From assembly GCF_003436425.1 (NCBI RefSeq), contig NZ_QSPK01000019.1, forward strand, positions 1 to 37,024: a stretch of 37,024 nt of DNA. Direction: 5' to 3'. A program made the position numbers and the translations under genes. How positions within the stretch are numbered: the stretch's first letter is position 1; the number at the start of each line of letters is the position of its first letter. Source of the DNA: Eubacterium sp. TM05-53 (GTDB lineage: Bacteria; Bacillota_I; Bacilli_A; Erysipelotrichales; Erysipelotrichaceae). The notes beneath the pieces are model-generated. The model was not told the origin of the DNA. It worked only from the letters and a program-made list of their open reading frames with translations, and did no database searches. Shown here one piece after another: positions 23,716 to 32,598 of the stretch.

Positions 23716-23858
23716 CTTCGATTGGTGTTTTTTATCAACATTGATGTATTAATTTTCTAATGTATTATACCAAAAAAGACCGATATTCAGATTTTTAAAT
23801 CTTGAATATTCGGTCCTTTTTTATTAAGCTGAAACTTCTTTATCCGTTACAGCTCCTT
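23716..23858. repeat. 143-bp direct repeat, copy 1, with terminator
   Basis: All 143 bases match 32764-32906 exactly. It holds a strong bidirectional hairpin (AAGACCGATATTCAGATTT region, 23773-23822, flanked by A and T runs), which ends the reductase transcript. The match stops at the second base of the reductase stop codon. The left edge coincides exactly with the IS66 end. An ATTGGTGTTTT half-hairpin (23721-23731) has no partner here but has one in copy 2. Confidence 0.9.
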
Positions 23859-25380
23859 AAATGTATTTTTGTGCAATTTTTTCAATACCATCTGGATTTT
23901 TTTGAATCCATTCATTAAATGTGCAATGGTCATTTGTGATGATCGTACCTAGTTCTACTAAGAATTTAGGAATTTTATCCTGAAGGATGGCACCCACTTC
24001 TTTTCCCATTGTTTCTTCACCTTGTCTGTCGTTTCCACAAATATATAACATAAAAGCAGACGCTGGTTTTTTATCCACCAGTTTTGTATGTCCTCTAAAT
24101 CCAATTTGTCCAATCTGATGGGTTCCACAAGAAGATGGACAGCCAGAAATATGAATCTGACATAACGATTGACAAGGAATATTGGCTTGACGCACGGCTT
24201 GTATACAATTCTGTAGAAGAGCCTGTGAATCTCTTAAACCAACCTGACAAGTGCTGGCACCGATACAGGAAACAGAGGTTTCAAATATAGATTGTGCATT
24301 GTCACTGGAAATGACATCCTGTACCAGTTTGGCTTCTTTGGCAGTTAAATTAATGATGTAACAAGATTCATCTGGGGATAAACGAAGCTGTACGTCTTCC
24401 ATATTCTGAATGGTTTCATTTAAAGCAATTAATGTATTTAAATCTGGAGAACCACCAATTGGATGGTAAAGTACAGAATACAGTCCATCCTGTTTCTGAG
24501 GAAGAATTGTATATCCTTCTATAGAACCTTCTCCTTTTTTTGAAACAATGGAAGGATAAACTTCAATTTTTAAATCTTCTTTGAAAGCTTCATCAAGGTT
24601 TTTATTAAAGATTTCAATGAAGGCGTCATTTCCACCAACAGCTTCAATCATATAACGAGTACGTGCTTTTGCTCGATTGGTATAATTTCCATGTTGAAGG
24701 AAAGTGTCACGCATCGCTTTAATATAATATAGAATGTTTTCCGGATTTACCTTTGTTGCGACCTGCAGACCAAAACGTGGATTGTTTCCTAAACCTCCAG
24801 CACAATAGACATCAAATGTACCATCCTGGCAAGCAACAAATCCCAGATCTCTAAAAGTGGCATGTGTTACATTGTCTTTTGAATTTGAAAAGCCCACCTT
24901 TAATTTACGAGGCATTTTTTCTGCTTTGATTAAAGTCAATAAATAGTCACTGGCTTTTTTCGCATATGGTAAAACATCAAAACATTCATCTTTTTGAACA
25001 CCGGATAATGGAGAACACATGACATTTCTAGGAAAATCACCTCCACCGCCTAATGGAACAATACCAAAGTCCAGTACATTTTCATAAATCGGATACAGTT
25101 GTTCTTTTGTCAGATCATGCAACTGAATGGTTTGACAAGTTGTAAAGTGAGCACGGGAAACATTGTATTCTTTCATTGTATTTACTACAAAATTAAATGT
25201 TTCTTTTGAAATCACACCACCTGGCATACGTAAACGAAGCATACTGGCTTTTCCACCTTTTTGAGAATAGGATCCATAAAATCCAGAAAATCCTTTGTAT
25301 TCTTTCATATTCATCTGTCCAGAATAGAATAAATCTGTTTTTTCAATAAATTCAGGTAATTCATTTTTATATTGATTCAT
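23857..25380 (-). CDS. Ferredoxin-type sulfite/nitrite reductase
   Basis: The 507-residue enzyme belongs to the siroheme and [4Fe-4S] reductase family that gives sulfide from sulfite or ammonia from nitrite in six-electron steps. The cluster and siroheme ligands are present as CIGASTC and CPSSC (C-x5-C, then C-x3-C, about residues 375-425), with Arg/Lys-rich NTRAKARTRY. Length matches the single-chain type. The start is put at 25380 (MNQYKNEL) because an AAAAGGA site precedes it by 12 bases; an ATG at 25392 is too close to that site. It diverges from the siroheme genes, which make its cofactor. Sulfite and nitrite cannot be told apart by sight. Confidence 0.9.
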   Translation of the reverse strand: MNQYKNELPEFIEKTDLFYSGQMNMKEYKGFSGFYGSYSQKGGKASMLRLRMPGGVISKETFNFVVNTMKEYNVSRAHFTTCQTIQLHDLTKEQLYPIYENVLDFGIVPLGGGGDFPRNVMCSPLSGVQKDECFDVLPYAKKASDYLLTLIKAEKMPRKLKVGFSNSKDNVTHATFRDLGFVACQDGTFDVYCAGGLGNNPRFGLQVATKVNPENILYYIKAMRDTFLQHGNYTNRAKARTRYMIEAVGGNDAFIEIFNKNLDEAFKEDLKIEVYPSIVSKKGEGSIEGYTILPQKQDGLYSVLYHPIGGSPDLNTLIALNETIQNMEDVQLRLSPDESCYIINLTAKEAKLVQDVISSDNAQSIFETSVSCIGASTCQVGLRDSQALLQNCIQAVRQANIPCQSLCQIHISGCPSSCGTHQIGQIGFRGHTKLVDKKPASAFMLYICGNDRQGEETMGKEVGAILQDKIPKFLVELGTIITNDHCTFNEWIQKNPDGIEKIAQKYI

Positions 25381-25443
25381 AATGTATACCATTCCTTTTC
25401 TTTAATGATACACTAATTAAAAAGATTATGCTACAATATTTTC

Positions 25444-25971
25444 ATGGCATATTTTCCTTTTTTTATAGATATCACAGATTGTAAAGCACTGGTTGTTGGC
25501 TCAGGTCCTATTGCCCAAAATAAAATAAAAATATTAAAGGAATTTGGAGCAAAGGTAACAGTCCTTTCAAAACAGGAAAACAGTGATGTGACTAAAGAAT
25601 TTGAAATAGAGGATCTGGATGGATTTAACATTGTTGTGGCAGCTACCAACGATTCACAATTGAATCATAAAATATCATTGGAATGTAAAAAAAGAAACAT
25701 TTTAGTCAATGCAGTGGATCAGAAAGAAGACTGTACATTTATATTTCCATCTTATATTAAACAGAAAGATGTAGTAGCAGCTTTTTCCTCTTCTGGTAAA
25801 AATCCTGTTCTTTGTCAGTATTTAAAAAAAGAAAATGAATCGATTGTAACCCGTCAATTAGGGGAAATAAATGATAGAATGGAAATGATTCGTAAAGAAT
25901 TAAAAAGTGTAGATGGACAGACTCGTAAAGAAATATTGAAAGAGTTTTTATATAATCAATTAGAAAAATAG
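25444..25971 (+). CDS. Precorrin-2 dehydrogenase / siroheme synthase N-terminal domain
   Basis: A 175-residue Met8/SirC/CysG-N protein. It oxidises precorrin-2 with NAD to sirohydrochlorin, and in bifunctional members inserts iron. Rossmann motif VGSGPIAQNK is at about residues 18-27; ALVV precedes it. VDQKEDCTFIFPSYIKQKDVVAAFSSSGKNPVLC contains the conserved family segment. It lacks the methyltransferase half, which is in the next gene. The next gene starts 8 bases after its stop. No Shine-Dalgarno is visible before the ATG, and TACAAT lies only 7 bases upstream, suggesting a leaderless message. Confidence 0.9.
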   Translation: MAYFPFFIDITDCKALVVGSGPIAQNKIKILKEFGAKVTVLSKQENSDVTKEFEIEDLDGFNIVVAATNDSQLNHKISLECKKRNILVNAVDQKEDCTFIFPSYIKQKDVVAAFSSSGKNPVLCQYLKKENESIVTRQLGEINDRMEMIRKELKSVDGQTRKEILKEFLYNQLEK

Positions 25972-25978
25972 GTGATTT

Positions 25979-28237
25979 ATGCATATAAAAGTTGGAACTA
26001 GAGGATCTAAACTGGCTTTGATACAAACGCATACGGTTGTGGATGTTTTAGAAAAAGCATATCCGGAACATCAATTTGAAATTGTTGTGATTCATACCCA
26101 GGGAGATTCGAATTTAAAACCATTGTCGCAAATTGGAGGGAATGGATTGTTTATCAATGAAATTGAACAGCAATTACTGGATGGAACAATCCAGATGGCT
26201 GTACATTCTATGAAAGATCTTCCTTGTCAGTTAAAACATGGATTGGTTTTATCAAAAACATGGAAACGAGCCGATAATCATGATGTATTGATCTTGAATC
26301 ATGAGAACTTTAATGAAAAAGGTGTAGTAGCTACAGGAAGCATTCGCCGAAAGAAACAGATCCAGCATCTCTATAAAGACATAGAAGTGGTGGATATAAG
26401 AGGAAATGTAGATACTCGTCTTAAAAAGATGAAAGAACAGGACCTGGAAGGTCTGATTCTGGCAAAGGCGGGAATTGAAAGATTGAATCTGGATGTGAAT
26501 TATAAAGAATTGCCTTACCAGCAAATGATTCCTTCCTGCTGTCAGGGGGCTTTAGCAATTGAATTAAGAGAAGATAATATAGAATTACTGGAAATGGTGA
26601 ATGTCTTTTGTGATGAAACAAGTGATCTGGAAATACAGACAGAAAGAGCTTTTTTAAAGGAGATGAACAGCTCCTGTCAGAATCCTATAGGAGGGTATGC
26701 AAAAGTAGAAAAAGGACAGATTACTTTTCATGGATTATTTGGTTTAGATCATTTATATACAGCTTGTTGTACCGGAAAAGATCCTGAACAGGTTGCCAGA
26801 CAAGTGGCCAAAGACATACGCAAACAGATGTCTGGAATGGTTTACATAACGGGAGCAGGACCTGGAAATATTGGAAATGTTACTTTAAAAGCATTGGAAG
26901 TGGTAAAAAAAGCGGACTGTATATTATACGATCGATTGATTCCTCAGGAATTGTTAAAATATACAAAAGAAAATTGTGAATGTATATATGTTGGAAAAGC
27001 CAGTCATAATCATACGTTAAAACAGAATCAGATTAATGAATTAATGGTCCAAAAAGCGTTACAATATAACATTGTAGTTCGCTTAAAGGGCGGAGATCCT
27101 TTTGTCTTTGGAAGAGGATATGAAGAAGTACAGTATCTAAGATCAAAAGGAATTCCATATGAAATCATATCTGGTTTATCCTCTTCAATTGCAGGTCCTG
27201 GATCGATTCAGATTCCTTTAACACATCGAAACGTATCCAATGGATTTCATGTGATTACGGCTCATAATTCGAAAGGAGAATATATGGACATTGATTTTGA
27301 ATCTTTATCAAAATCAAAAGAAACACTTGTGTTTTTAATGGGATTAAAAAAAGTTAAAGAAATCGCAAGGAATTTAATGCGATATGGTATGGATGAAAAT
27401 ATGCCTATTGGCATATTGTCTAATGTTTGTATGGAATCCAATCAGAATCAATTTTCAACTTTAAAAGATATTCAGAATGAACCTATTTCTGTTTCTTCTC
27501 CTGCTATTATTATTGTAGGAAAATGCGTTTCTTATCATCAGGAAAATTCAAAGCTTTATTCAGGAAAAACAGAATTGGTTCTTCCTAAAATTGGAAAACA
27601 GAAATCCAGATTAGCGGCTTTACTGGATTCTTATATTGTTCATGAAATAATGGTTTCTCAAATTGAAATGATTCCATATAAAATAAAGGAAATTCCAGAT
27701 ATAATACTTTTTACAAGTCAGTATGGAATAGATGGTTTCTTTAAATATATAGAGGACATACGAAAATATTCGCATACAAAATTTGCAGTAGTAGGAAAGA
27801 AAAGTGCACAGCATTTAAAATCCTATGGCATTCAGGCCGATTTTATTCCATCTATTTATAATGCGGATACATTGTTGAATGAATTAATAATAAATTCAGA
27901 CCAGACAGTGTATTATTTTTCATCCGATAAAAAAGATGAAATCGATCAGTTAATAGATAAATGCAACTATCATAAAGTGAGTGTATATCGTAACGACCCT
28001 TGTTTGATTCCATCGATGAATGTAAAGTATCCTGTTATTTTTACATGTGCTAACAATGTATCTTTGTTTTTAAATTCGATTTCAAATTTAGAAGAATTTA
28101 AAGAAAAGGGAGTGGCCTATTCTATAGGAAAGAAAACAACAGAACGTTTAAAGGAATTTGGAGTAAAACATATATATGAAGCAAAACAGGCCAGTTATGA
28201 ATCATTAAAGGAGCTTATTTGTCATCATGAAAACTAA
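25979..28237 (+). CDS. Fusion of HemC, CobA methyltransferase and HemD
   Basis: A 752-residue trifunctional protein. Residues 1-285 are hydroxymethylbilane synthase: HSMKDLP with Asp80 and SSCQNPIGGYA with Cys233, the dipyrromethane cofactor residue. Residues 288-520 are uroporphyrinogen-III C-methyltransferase: VYITGAGPGN and VRLKGGDPFVFGRG bind S-adenosylmethionine. Residues about 531-752 are a diverged uroporphyrinogen-III synthase (SQYGIDGFFKY, then FAVVGKKSAQHL, VIFTCANNVSLFL). The order takes four porphobilinogen molecules to hydroxymethylbilane, then uroporphyrinogen III, then precorrin-2. Downstream the Met8-like protein finishes siroheme. In most bacteria these are separate genes. 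The bioY-like gene overlaps its end by 11 bases. The HemD part is the least certain. Confidence 0.9.
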   Translation: MHIKVGTRGSKLALIQTHTVVDVLEKAYPEHQFEIVVIHTQGDSNLKPLSQIGGNGLFINEIEQQLLDGTIQMAVHSMKDLPCQLKHGLVLSKTWKRADNHDVLILNHENFNEKGVVATGSIRRKKQIQHLYKDIEVVDIRGNVDTRLKKMKEQDLEGLILAKAGIERLNLDVNYKELPYQQMIPSCCQGALAIELREDNIELLEMVNVFCDETSDLEIQTERAFLKEMNSSCQNPIGGYAKVEKGQITFHGLFGLDHLYTACCTGKDPEQVARQVAKDIRKQMSGMVYITGAGPGNIGNVTLKALEVVKKADCILYDRLIPQELLKYTKENCECIYVGKASHNHTLKQNQINELMVQKALQYNIVVRLKGGDPFVFGRGYEEVQYLRSKGIPYEIISGLSSSIAGPGSIQIPLTHRNVSNGFHVITAHNSKGEYMDIDFESLSKSKETLVFLMGLKKVKEIARNLMRYGMDENMPIGILSNVCMESNQNQFSTLKDIQNEPISVSSPAIIIVGKCVSYHQENSKLYSGKTELVLPKIGKQKSRLAALLDSYIVHEIMVSQIEMIPYKIKEIPDIILFTSQYGIDGFFKYIEDIRKYSHTKFAVVGKKSAQHLKSYGIQADFIPSIYNADTLLNELIINSDQTVYYFSSDKKDEIDQLIDKCNYHKVSVYRNDPCLIPSMNVKYPVIFTCANNVSLFLNSISNLEEFKEKGVAYSIGKKTTERLKEFGVKHIYEAKQASYESLKELICHHEN

Positions 28238-28736
28238 AGATGTGACATATATGGCTTTGTTTACCGCTTTAATTGCGATTGGTTCTAAAATTCAGGTTCC
28301 TTTGGATTTTATAGGAATGCATTTTACTTTACAATGGCTGTTTGTTTTACTATGTGCTCTTTTACTGAACAGAAAACATGCCTGTCTTACTTTAATGACT
28401 TATTTATGTTTAGGATTATCAGGAGCACCTGTTTTTGCTTCTGGAGGAGGAATTGGATATCTACTAAAACCAACTTTCGGTTTTCTTTTCGGTTTTCTGG
28501 TGGCCGTTTATGTGATGAATTCCATACAGACAACTACCATAAAGAAAACCATAGCCGGTTTATTATCCTATTATTTCTGTGGTTTTTTCTATTATTGTTT
28601 TATGATGTATATTTTTTATCAGCAGCCTATTGGAATTATAATGGCATTTATCAACTGTTTCCTTACAATCTTTCCTGATTTCCTTTTATGTTTATTCTCA
28701 TGTGAAATTTATAAAAGATTAAACAAGGGGCTGTAA
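28227..28736 (+). CDS. bioY: BioY-family ECF transporter S component
   Basis: A 169-residue membrane protein with about six helices. It shows the BioY pattern: GLSGAPVFASGGGIGYLLKPTFGFLFGF at residues about 64-91, where biotin contacts occur in known members, after ALFTALIAIGSKIQVPL. Energy-coupling-factor transporters use an S component with shared EcfA/T subunits, here elsewhere in the genome. The start overlaps the HemD end by 11 bases, with AAAGGAG 13 bases before it. In this operon its substrate could be biotin or something tied to tetrapyrroles; the gene symbol is by family. Confidence 0.85.
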   Translation: MKTKDVTYMALFTALIAIGSKIQVPLDFIGMHFTLQWLFVLLCALLLNRKHACLTLMTYLCLGLSGAPVFASGGGIGYLLKPTFGFLFGFLVAVYVMNSIQTTTIKKTIAGLLSYYFCGFFYYCFMMYIFYQQPIGIIMAFINCFLTIFPDFLLCLFSCEIYKRLNKGL

Positions 28737-28785
28737 CGAATAAGTAAATTTTATTACTTATGGAGTTCAGCTCCTCTCTTTTTGT
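28727..28785 (+). terminator. Nested terminator after bioY
   Basis: ATAAGTAA (28740-28747) pairs with TTACTTAT (28754-28761), enclosed by GGGGCTG (28727-28733) and CAGCTCC (28768-28774), then TCTCTTTTTG. The start of this structure (AAGGGGCTGTAACGAATAA) is close to the sequence after the reductase stop in the 143-bp repeat (AAGGAGCTGTAACGGATAA), so the two share a common 3'-end element. Confidence 0.65.
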
Positions 28786-28810
28786 TTGATTAGCTTTTAC
28801 ATAAATAAAA

Positions 28811-28884
28811 AATGAAAATACACATCTAACCTTACCGCCTTTTTGGGTGCACTAAAAAAAGATGTCTATTTTCATTATTTTTTT
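28811..28884. terminator. 17-bp hairpin, IS1182 side
   Basis: AATGAAAATACACATCT (28811-28827) and AGATGTCTATTTTCATT (28860-28876) match at 16 of 17 bases around a 32-base loop, with eight Ts on the plus side and As on the other. It can terminate transcription from both sides and may mark the downstream end of the IS1182-type element. Nothing else is seen in 28786-28896. Confidence 0.55.
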
Positions 28885-28896
28885 ACTCTTAGAGAC

Positions 28897-30489
28897 TTAG
28901 TTTATTTTGTTGTTTTTCTGGAATTCTAGTTTTCGAGTGTGATATCTTCTTAGATTATGACCGATACATACGAGTAGTATCTCCAGTTTTACACCAGATA
29001 TTCCGCGACGACGTAATTTATCATAATGATTGTCTTCTTTGATCTGTCCAAAGATTCCTTCACTCCAGATACTTCGTTGTGTCATATACTTTTTATCTTG
29101 TTCAGTCGAAAGATTTTCTTTGACTTCTTTTTTGTAGGATTCAAGTTCTCGACACCTTTGTATCGTTCGTCCTGTTTTTGACTTCGTACATTGAGATTTG
29201 AATGGACAGCCTTCACAATGTTCATTCTGATACATTTCGATTTCTCGTGGATACACGCCTCGTCGTTCTATTCGTGTATCTACCAATATAAATTCATGGT
29301 TCGCTGGACAAATGATCTTATCCTCTTCATTCGGATTCATCTGTGCTCGGGTAAACTGATTCTTAGTCGTTTTCTTTTCAGCTTCTTTACGCATTCCGCT
29401 GTATTTCATATACAATTGAATTCCATGTTCCTTGTCATATTTATAGTTGTCAAAACTTCCGTATCCTGCATCTGCTGGTGTGGCATGTGGATAGCTTCCA
29501 TAAGCCATATGATAGCCTTCCATAAATGGAATATATGTTCTAAGATCATTGACGTCACTTGATACATATACGTGTCTTATATATCCGTCACTGCTTCCAA
29601 CCTGTACATTATATCCAGGCTTGAATACATTGGTATGGTTATAGTAATCGTATTTCATGTGCATGAACGTTGCATCTGGATCCGTCTTCGAAAAACTGTT
29701 TCGATCTCCTGCAATATCAGAATATATGGTGTATTTAAACATCTTCAACGCATCTTCTTTAAATGCTTCCTGATACCTTTGCAGTTCATGCTTCTTTTTA
29801 CCTTTTCCATGCACAACTTGGATTGAATTCTTCGCCATCAGCTGTTCTATTACAGAAACTACTTCAAACAAATAATCGAAATTAATTTCTCGTACAATTG
29901 AAAAACGAATATTCAAATTGTTTTTTGAACAATATTTATTAAATGCAGAAAGCCTGTCCATAACTTTGATCCAACGCTTTTCTCTGAATTTTTTTGTGGC
30001 TTTCATCCATACAAAAGTCATCTTATTGGCATTGGCCTCAAATTTGGTTCCATCAATATATAATACTTCTGTATCTATGACATCATGAGCTTCAATATAC
30101 TTGTTGATATCCACAAATATATCTTCGATAGGCATAGTAAGCTTATCTTTGATAAACCTTTCAAAAGCCATATGAGAAGGGGTTTTCCCATCCATAATGA
30201 ATTTGAAGCGAATGTCATATTTACACAATTTTTCTAAATCACGAAGAGAAGCATAACCGTTTATCGCAAATGCAAGGATGACTGCTTCAAACATTTGGAT
30301 TGCATCATATCCATGAGCGTTATTCTGTGAGAAATCGATATATTTAAAAATGTTGACCTCTTCTACGACTTCCTTCACAGTTCTTGAGATATCGTCTTTT
30401 TCAATGACATCTTCGTAAGAAAAACACAAAGGGAATTGAAATGATGGCTGATATGCATTACAATTAACTAGGTATTTTGGCACAAACAT
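28897..30489 (-). CDS. IS1182-family transposase
   Basis: The 530-residue protein is a DDE transposase of IS1182 type. The C-terminal region has YDKLRRRGISGVKLEILLVCIGHNLRRY and the middle CPFKSQCTKSKTGRTIQ cysteine group typical of the family; the N-terminal YASLRDLEKLCKYDIRFKFIMDG is the DUF772-type region. DDE candidates are YIDGTKFEANA (Asp), TPADAGYGSFDNYK (Asp) and SIWSEGIFGQIKED (Glu). It looks intact. No Shine-Dalgarno precedes the ATG, and the ATG itself overlaps the 15-bp inverted end of the next element, so that element may have inserted right at its upstream edge. Confidence 0.88.
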   Translation of the reverse strand: MFVPKYLVNCNAYQPSFQFPLCFSYEDVIEKDDISRTVKEVVEEVNIFKYIDFSQNNAHGYDAIQMFEAVILAFAINGYASLRDLEKLCKYDIRFKFIMDGKTPSHMAFERFIKDKLTMPIEDIFVDINKYIEAHDVIDTEVLYIDGTKFEANANKMTFVWMKATKKFREKRWIKVMDRLSAFNKYCSKNNLNIRFSIVREINFDYLFEVVSVIEQLMAKNSIQVVHGKGKKKHELQRYQEAFKEDALKMFKYTIYSDIAGDRNSFSKTDPDATFMHMKYDYYNHTNVFKPGYNVQVGSSDGYIRHVYVSSDVNDLRTYIPFMEGYHMAYGSYPHATPADAGYGSFDNYKYDKEHGIQLYMKYSGMRKEAEKKTTKNQFTRAQMNPNEEDKIICPANHEFILVDTRIERRGVYPREIEMYQNEHCEGCPFKSQCTKSKTGRTIQRCRELESYKKEVKENLSTEQDKKYMTQRSIWSEGIFGQIKEDNHYDKLRRRGISGVKLEILLVCIGHNLRRYHTRKLEFQKNNKIN

Positions 30490-30600
30490 ATTGAACTAAC
30501 ACACTCTAACGAGTGTGGGCTTTTTTTAATATAGCCTAGTTCTTCTCCTGTTTCTTATTCTATCATAGTTTTGTCTTTATTTTTGAAAGGATGTGTTGTT

Positions 30601-31458
30601 ATGAATAAAGATGAAGCTTTAAACAAATTTACTTTTATGATGGAATATAGAAATCTTTCATCAAATACCATTCACATGTATCAATGGTATCTTTCCCAAA
30701 TGTTTGATTTTTATCATTTGGAAGATGTATCTATTCTTAATGTTTCAATGGCGCAGAACTATGTCGTACATATGAAAAAGACTTATGCACCTACTTCTTT
30801 AAATGCAATTATCAGTGCTATCCGTTACTTCTTTGATGTTGTTTTAGAAAGCCCATTATCTAGAAGACAGTTCCCCAACATTTTATATGATCCCGTAGAA
30901 ATCACAGTTTTTACAGATGAACAGATTCATTTGTTGCTCGATACAAAAGATATACGACTTCGTGCTTTTCTACTTCTTGGCTTGGATGCCGGACTTAGAG
31001 TTGGTGAAGTGGCTCGTTTAAAAGTTAGCGACATCGATTCTAAGAATATGTTGCTTTATATTCGTAACTCAAAGCGTGGTAAATCTCGCAAAGTACCTTT
31101 ATCTAACACATTGTTAAAGGCTCTTCGTGAATATTGGATTGTTTATAGACCGGATAAGAATGGCTATTTATTTCCGGCTGGTCATTCTTGTTCTAAAAAT
31201 CCATACATCAATCAGAATTACATCAATATGCTTTTCAAAAACCACATTAAAAATTTTTCTTTCTATGTTCCAACCATGCGTTTCCATAATCTTAGAGACA
31301 CATATGCTACACTTATGCTCAAAAACGAATGTAATATATTCACTTTAAAGAAATTATTGGGACATTCAAACTTTTCTTCTACATCACGCTATATCAAGTT
31401 CGATATTTCTGATTTAGCACAAGCGCCAGTTCTTTCTTCTTTAATGGAGATTGAGTAA
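30601..31458 (+). CDS. Tyrosine recombinase of the IS91-like element
   Basis: A 285-residue integrase/XerC-like recombinase. The N-terminal SAM-like domain (residues 1-90) binds the core; the catalytic domain has Arg in GLDAGLRVGEVARLKVSD, HNLRDTYATLML (H-x-L-R), LGHSNFSSTSRYIKF (His and Tyr). All catalytic residues are present. An in-frame TTG at 30571 is possible, but the ATG at 30601 has GAAAGGA 9 bases upstream. It shares one base with the following gene; such pairs occur in Firmicute IS91-type elements, where the recombinase presumably resolves or integrates the element. Confidence 0.9.
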   Translation: MNKDEALNKFTFMMEYRNLSSNTIHMYQWYLSQMFDFYHLEDVSILNVSMAQNYVVHMKKTYAPTSLNAIISAIRYFFDVVLESPLSRRQFPNILYDPVEITVFTDEQIHLLLDTKDIRLRAFLLLGLDAGLRVGEVARLKVSDIDSKNMLLYIRNSKRGKSRKVPLSNTLLKALREYWIVYRPDKNGYLFPAGHSCSKNPYINQNYINMLFKNHIKNFSFYVPTMRFHNLRDTYATLMLKNECNIFTLKKLLGHSNFSSTSRYIKFDISDLAQAPVLSSLMEIE

Positions 31459-32555
31459 TGGTACATATTCAAGACATATTCAAATCCATGGATATCGAAG
31501 GTAAAATCGATTATTCAAAATTGAATCACAAACAGAAAAAAGCTCTTCGTAATATCATTGAATGTAAAACAGAAGCTATGGGTTTCAATACGGATGTTTG
31601 TGAATGCTGCGGTCATACTGAGATTCACTACAATTCATGTAAAAATCCAAACTGCCCTGAATGTGGATCTGTAGACAAGGAAATATGGATACATAAACAG
31701 GAGCGTTTTACTTTGAATGTGAATTATTTTCACGTTGTATTTACAATCCCCAATGAATTAAATGTACTTTGTCTAATAGATCCAAAATTCATGTATAAAG
31801 TTTTGTTTGATATTTCTGCAGAAACCATCAAAGAACTGTCAAAAGACAAAAAGTATTTAGGAGCTAAAATTGGATTTACTTCCGTACTTCATACTTGGGG
31901 ACAAAATCTTTCTTTACATCCGCATATCCATATGATCGTTCCTGGTGGTGGAATTGATTCAAATGGAAAATGGAAAAATTCAAAAAAGAAATTCTTTCTT
32001 CCAGTAAAAGTAGTATCTAAATTATTTAAAGGAAAATTCCTAAGCTATACTAAAAAGAATTTTGATCAAAGAAAAATCAAAGACAAAGAGCAATTTCAAG
32101 AAATCATAAATAGCTGCTATTCCAAAGACTGGGTGGTATATACTAAAAAGCCAATGAAAAGTGCAAAACATGTTGTTAAATATCTTGGAAGATATACACA
32201 TAGAATTGCGATAAGTAATGCACGTATCAAAAAGTATGAAGATAATAAAGTGACATTTTCGTACAAAGATTATTCAGATCATAATCAAATAAAGGAAATG
32301 ACTTTAGACGACACAGAATTTTTTCGTAGATATATGATGCATGTACTTCCACCAAATTTTATGAAGATCCGCCATTATGGATTTCTAGGAAACCGTAATA
32401 AAGAAGAAAGAATAAAAGCTGTACGAACTGCTACAAACACGAAAAATCCAGGACCATTACTAATTGACTATGAACAGATTATTTCGGATATATTAAAAAG
32501 AGACGTTTCCATCTGCATCAAATGCGGACAAAAACGCCACTATCAATTGGAATAA
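31458..32555 (+). CDS. IS91-family transposase
   Basis: A 365-residue HUH transposase of the IS91 group. The N-terminal zinc-binding region has CECCG and CKNPNCPECG; the HUH motif is HPHIH in LSLHPHIHMIV; the catalytic Tyr residues are in YLGRYTHRIAISNARI (Y-x3-Y). Such enzymes nick a terminal origin and replicate the element by rolling circle. The C-terminal CIKCG may bind zinc. Overlaps the recombinase stop by one base; probably co-translated. Length is usual. No frame disruption. Confidence 0.9.
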   Translation: MVHIQDIFKSMDIEGKIDYSKLNHKQKKALRNIIECKTEAMGFNTDVCECCGHTEIHYNSCKNPNCPECGSVDKEIWIHKQERFTLNVNYFHVVFTIPNELNVLCLIDPKFMYKVLFDISAETIKELSKDKKYLGAKIGFTSVLHTWGQNLSLHPHIHMIVPGGGIDSNGKWKNSKKKFFLPVKVVSKLFKGKFLSYTKKNFDQRKIKDKEQFQEIINSCYSKDWVVYTKKPMKSAKHVVKYLGRYTHRIAISNARIKKYEDNKVTFSYKDYSDHNQIKEMTLDDTEFFRRYMMHVLPPNFMKIRHYGFLGNRNKEERIKAVRTATNTKNPGPLLIDYEQIISDILKRDVSICIKCGQKRHYQLE

Positions 32556-32578
32556 TCCCACAAATTCCAAAGTCACCA

Positions 32579-32598
32579 ACCCAATGAAATCATTGGGT
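32579..32598 (+). repeat. 3' hairpin of the IS91-type element
   Basis: ACCCAATGA (32579-32587) and TCATTGGGT (32590-32598) make a perfect 9-bp stem with a 2-base loop, about 23 bases after the transposase stop. IS91-type elements have such a hairpin near the replication-origin end. The remaining 32599-32716 holds no gene. Confidence 0.6.

Noticed and set aside
21220..23723. 8-bp target duplication of IS66
   Set aside because: The flanks ATAAAAAG and CTTCGATT do not match, also not with shifts of a few bases.
25431..26621. Several minus-strand frames of 60-90 residues under sirC and the fusion gene
   Set aside because: They are antisense shadows of well-supported coding regions and match no family.
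28227..28678. Second plus-strand frame (114 residues) within bioY
   Set aside because: Out of frame with the clear BioY protein and without its own translation signals.
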